Shown here: in pieces, positions 7,773 to 8,853 of the stretch
Layout: every line of letters begins with the position of its first letter
Numbering within the stretch: the first letter of the stretch is position 1
NCBI RefSeq assembly: GCF_946479605.1
Contig: NZ_CAMLGT010000160.1
Coordinates: 1 to 8,853, forward strand
Direction: 5' to 3'
DNA: 8,853 bases
Origin: an uncultured Lacibacter sp.
GTDB lineage: Bacteria; Bacteroidota; Bacteroidia; Chitinophagales; Chitinophagaceae
The notes under the pieces: generated by a model
The model's input: only the letters and a program-made list of their open reading frames with translations
What the model was told of the DNA's origin: nothing
The model's database searches: none
Program-made: the position numbers and the translations under genes

Positions 7773-7876
7773 GTTAACGATTGCTTGCCATATAAAAAAA
7801 GAGATCTGTAATTGTTGATCAGCTTTTGCTGAAGTTATCCGAAGGTGAACCATTTGTTCATTTCCCATTTGGATAA
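7743..7876 (-). ncRNA. Predicted small RNA (about 134 nt) or terminated leader of the transporter
   Basis: The minus strand has a well-matched promoter (7909-7879), then structured sequence, then an intrinsic terminator (7772-7743), with no protein gene of recognised family between. Stem-loop 1 pairs GTTATCC (7877-7871) with GGATAAC (7840-7834) and encloses an inner hairpin, TGAAC/GTTCA (7860-7856 / 7850-7846), with a 5-nt loop. Stem-loop 2 is TCAGC-AAAA-GCTGA (7832-7819). A linker with a run of seven U (7800-7794) leads to the terminator. The first stem begins two bases after the -7 box, so the transcript would start essentially at a hairpin, as many small RNAs do. It could be a trans-acting regulatory RNA, a housekeeping RNA such as the 6S-Flavo group, or an attenuator or riboswitch leader for the transporter about 100 bases downstream. 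I do not recognise its family. Confidence 0.55.
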
Positions 7877-7878
7877 CA

Positions 7879-7909
7879 CAAAGCTACCAAAGCAATGTTT
7901 AGCCATCAA
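7879..7909 (-). promoter_or_regulatory. Bacteroidota-type promoter driving the predicted small RNA
   Basis: The minus strand reads TTG (7909-7907), a 20-base spacer, then TAGCTTTG (7886-7879). All nine defined positions match the TTG-N19-21-TAnnTTTG promoter known for Bacteroidota primary sigma factors. The DNA just upstream (about 7941-7980) is very A/T-rich and includes ATTAAA-AAAA-TTTAAT (7945-7960), which could act like an UP element. Transcription is predicted to begin at about 7875-7877. This is the best promoter match I found in the window. Confidence 0.65.
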
Positions 7910-8229
7910 AACAAGAAATGGTTCTTTTCATGACGGCAAATCAAATTAAAAAAATTTAATATTATGTAAATCAATTAGTTGAAAGAAATAAAAAGCTTAT
8001 CTCCAAATGTATTTTTGACAATTATTCTTTTGAAATTCTGCCGATCAACCTGTTTTTTTTATTAAAGAACAGAATATGATTGTGCTGCTTCCCTGCAAAC
8101 ACATCAATTCAGGACAGAAGTCTGCAGTAATGTAAATACTGTTTAAAAGCAAAAGTTAACCCTGCTTTTCTTGAAGCAATTATGAATACTGAAAAAATAA
8201 ACTCGTGAACAATCAATCACTTACCATAA
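7910..8229. other. A/T-rich intergenic stretch downstream of moaCB
   Basis: No protein gene is supported. A further -7-box match on the minus strand, TACATTTG (8011-8004), has TTC instead of TTG at a 20-base spacing, so it is a possible weaker promoter upstream of the small-RNA promoter. An inverted repeat AAAAGCA (8145-8151) / TGCTTTT (8163-8169) lies 61 to 85 bases past the moaCB stop and might help end that transcript, but no clean U-tract follows. The 7-base sequence AATACTG occurs twice (8135-8141, 8185-8191). Nothing else stands out. Confidence 0.55.
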
Positions 8230-8853
8230 TTAATCGTGCCGCATTCCTTTTGCCACACGAAACAAATGCAACACATAAGGAAATAAAGCATCCATCGTTT
8301 CTTCAGCGCCTTTGGTTGAACCGGGTAAGGTGATCACGAGTGAGTTGCCGATGAAACCGGCCACGCCTCTCGATAACATGGCATACGGCGTGCGTTGCTG
8401 ACCATAGTTGCGTGCCGCTTCCATCATCCCGGGTATTTCCCTGTCAAGCAAGGGTTGAATCGCTTCGGGAGTAATATCTCTTGGCGAAAGACCAGTACCG
8501 CCGGTGAATAAGATGAGGTTATAATTTTCGTTGCTGTATTGTTTGGCTTTCGATTGAATGGCTTCCATTTCATCGGGAATGATTTCGTACACCGATGCTT
8601 TGAGTTGATGCTGTTCAAGCTTTTGCAAAATAGCTTTACCACTGCTGTCTTCTTTGGTACCTGCTGCCACAGAATCGGAACAAACAATGACTGCGGTACG
8701 GATGCTTTCTTTCAGTTCATCTTTGAAATCTGTTTTACCACCTTTCTTGCTTTCGAGTTTGATGGAAGAAATCTCCACGCCTTTATCCAATGGTTTCAAC
8801 ATGTCATACATCGTTAATGCAGTGATGGCTGCACCATGCATGGCTTCTACTTC
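8230..8853 (-). CDS. moaCB: Bifunctional molybdenum cofactor biosynthesis protein MoaC/MoaB (N-terminus outside window)
   Basis: This is a fusion of two molybdopterin-pathway enzymes. MoaC acts with MoaA to make cyclic pyranopterin monophosphate from GTP, and MoaB/MogA-type domains bind molybdopterin and, in characterised members, adenylylate it. The visible 207 residues run open to the window edge. The first 45 or so are the end of MoaC: an ExE pair at the very edge matching the catalytic glutamates, then [12 protein letters not shown] with the conserved YDM aspartate (visible residue 17) and lysine (20), and the KKGGKTDF tail. After a short linker the MoaB domain begins at [11 protein letters not shown] (about 52). 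It carries TGGTG (117-121) followed by RDITPE (125-130), [22 protein letters not shown] (161-182), and ends near residue 207. The internal ATG at 8841 is not the start, because conserved MoaC sequence continues past it. Other cofactor genes may lie upstream, outside the window. Confidence 0.95.
   Translation of the reverse strand, partial: EVEAMHGAAITALTMYDMLKPLDKGVEISSIKLESKKGGKTDFKDELKESIRTAVIVCSDSVAAGTKEDSSGKAILQKLEQHQLKASVYEIIPDEMEAIQSKAKQYSNENYNLILFTGGTGLSPRDITPEAIQPLLDREIPGMMEAARNYGQQRTPYAMLSRGVAGFIGNSLVITLPGSTKGAEETMDALFPYVLHLFRVAKGMRHD

Noticed and set aside
7772..7779. CGTTAACG palindrome (plus-strand) next to the small-RNA terminator as a protein-binding site.
   Set aside because: It is a single 8-base palindrome with no second copy and no partner regulator to connect it to.
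1..8853. CRISPR arrays, tRNA or rRNA genes, insertion sequences, phage or defence genes.
   Set aside because: No regularly spaced repeats, tRNA-like cloverleaf, transposase, integrase or defence-type protein was seen on either strand. All full-length frames belong to ordinary transport, regulation or cofactor families.

Overview
The window looks like a chromosomal segment from a Bacteroidota bacterium, most likely of the Chitinophagaceae type. The evidence is a SusC/SusD outer-membrane pair, a fused MoaC-MoaB protein, start codons without Shine-Dalgarno sequences, and intergenic matches to the phylum's unusual promoter (TTG, about 20 nt, TAnnTTTG). The genus placement is inference. All five genes lie on the minus strand, so the window is best read from right to left.

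Right to left: 8853-8230 is the C-terminal part of a bifunctional molybdenum-cofactor enzyme (MoaC fused to MoaB), cut by the window edge. A 588-base gap (8229-7642) follows. It holds no convincing protein gene, but it does contain a well-formed minus-strand promoter (7909-7879) followed by two hairpins and an intrinsic terminator (7772-7743). Together these look like an independent RNA of about 134 nt, or a terminated leader of the next gene. Next is a ten-helix EamA/DMT-family transporter (7641-6766) with its own possible promoter close to the start codon.

A 352-base gap (6765-6414) separates the transporter from a ROK-family regulator (6413-5193). This gap carries a long, A/T-rich inverted repeat 30 to 84 bases upstream of the regulator's start. 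The regulator has an N-terminal winged helix and a ROK domain whose zinc site is intact but whose kinase motifs are degraded. Seventy-eight bases downstream begins a SusC-like TonB-dependent transporter (5114-1998). It is followed after 18 bases by its SusD-like surface lipoprotein (1979-66) and, at the left edge, by a GC-rich hairpin that is probably the operon terminator.

The left half therefore reads as a small nutrient-uptake locus. The ROK protein probably senses a sugar or sugar derivative and controls itself and/or the susCD pair, SusD captures the ligand at the cell surface, and SusC imports it through the outer membrane. No glycoside hydrolase or other degradative enzyme is present in the window, so the substrate cannot be named. 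The transporter and moaCB look like unrelated neighbours. The most noteworthy unexplained element is the promoter-hairpins-terminator unit between moaCB and the transporter.
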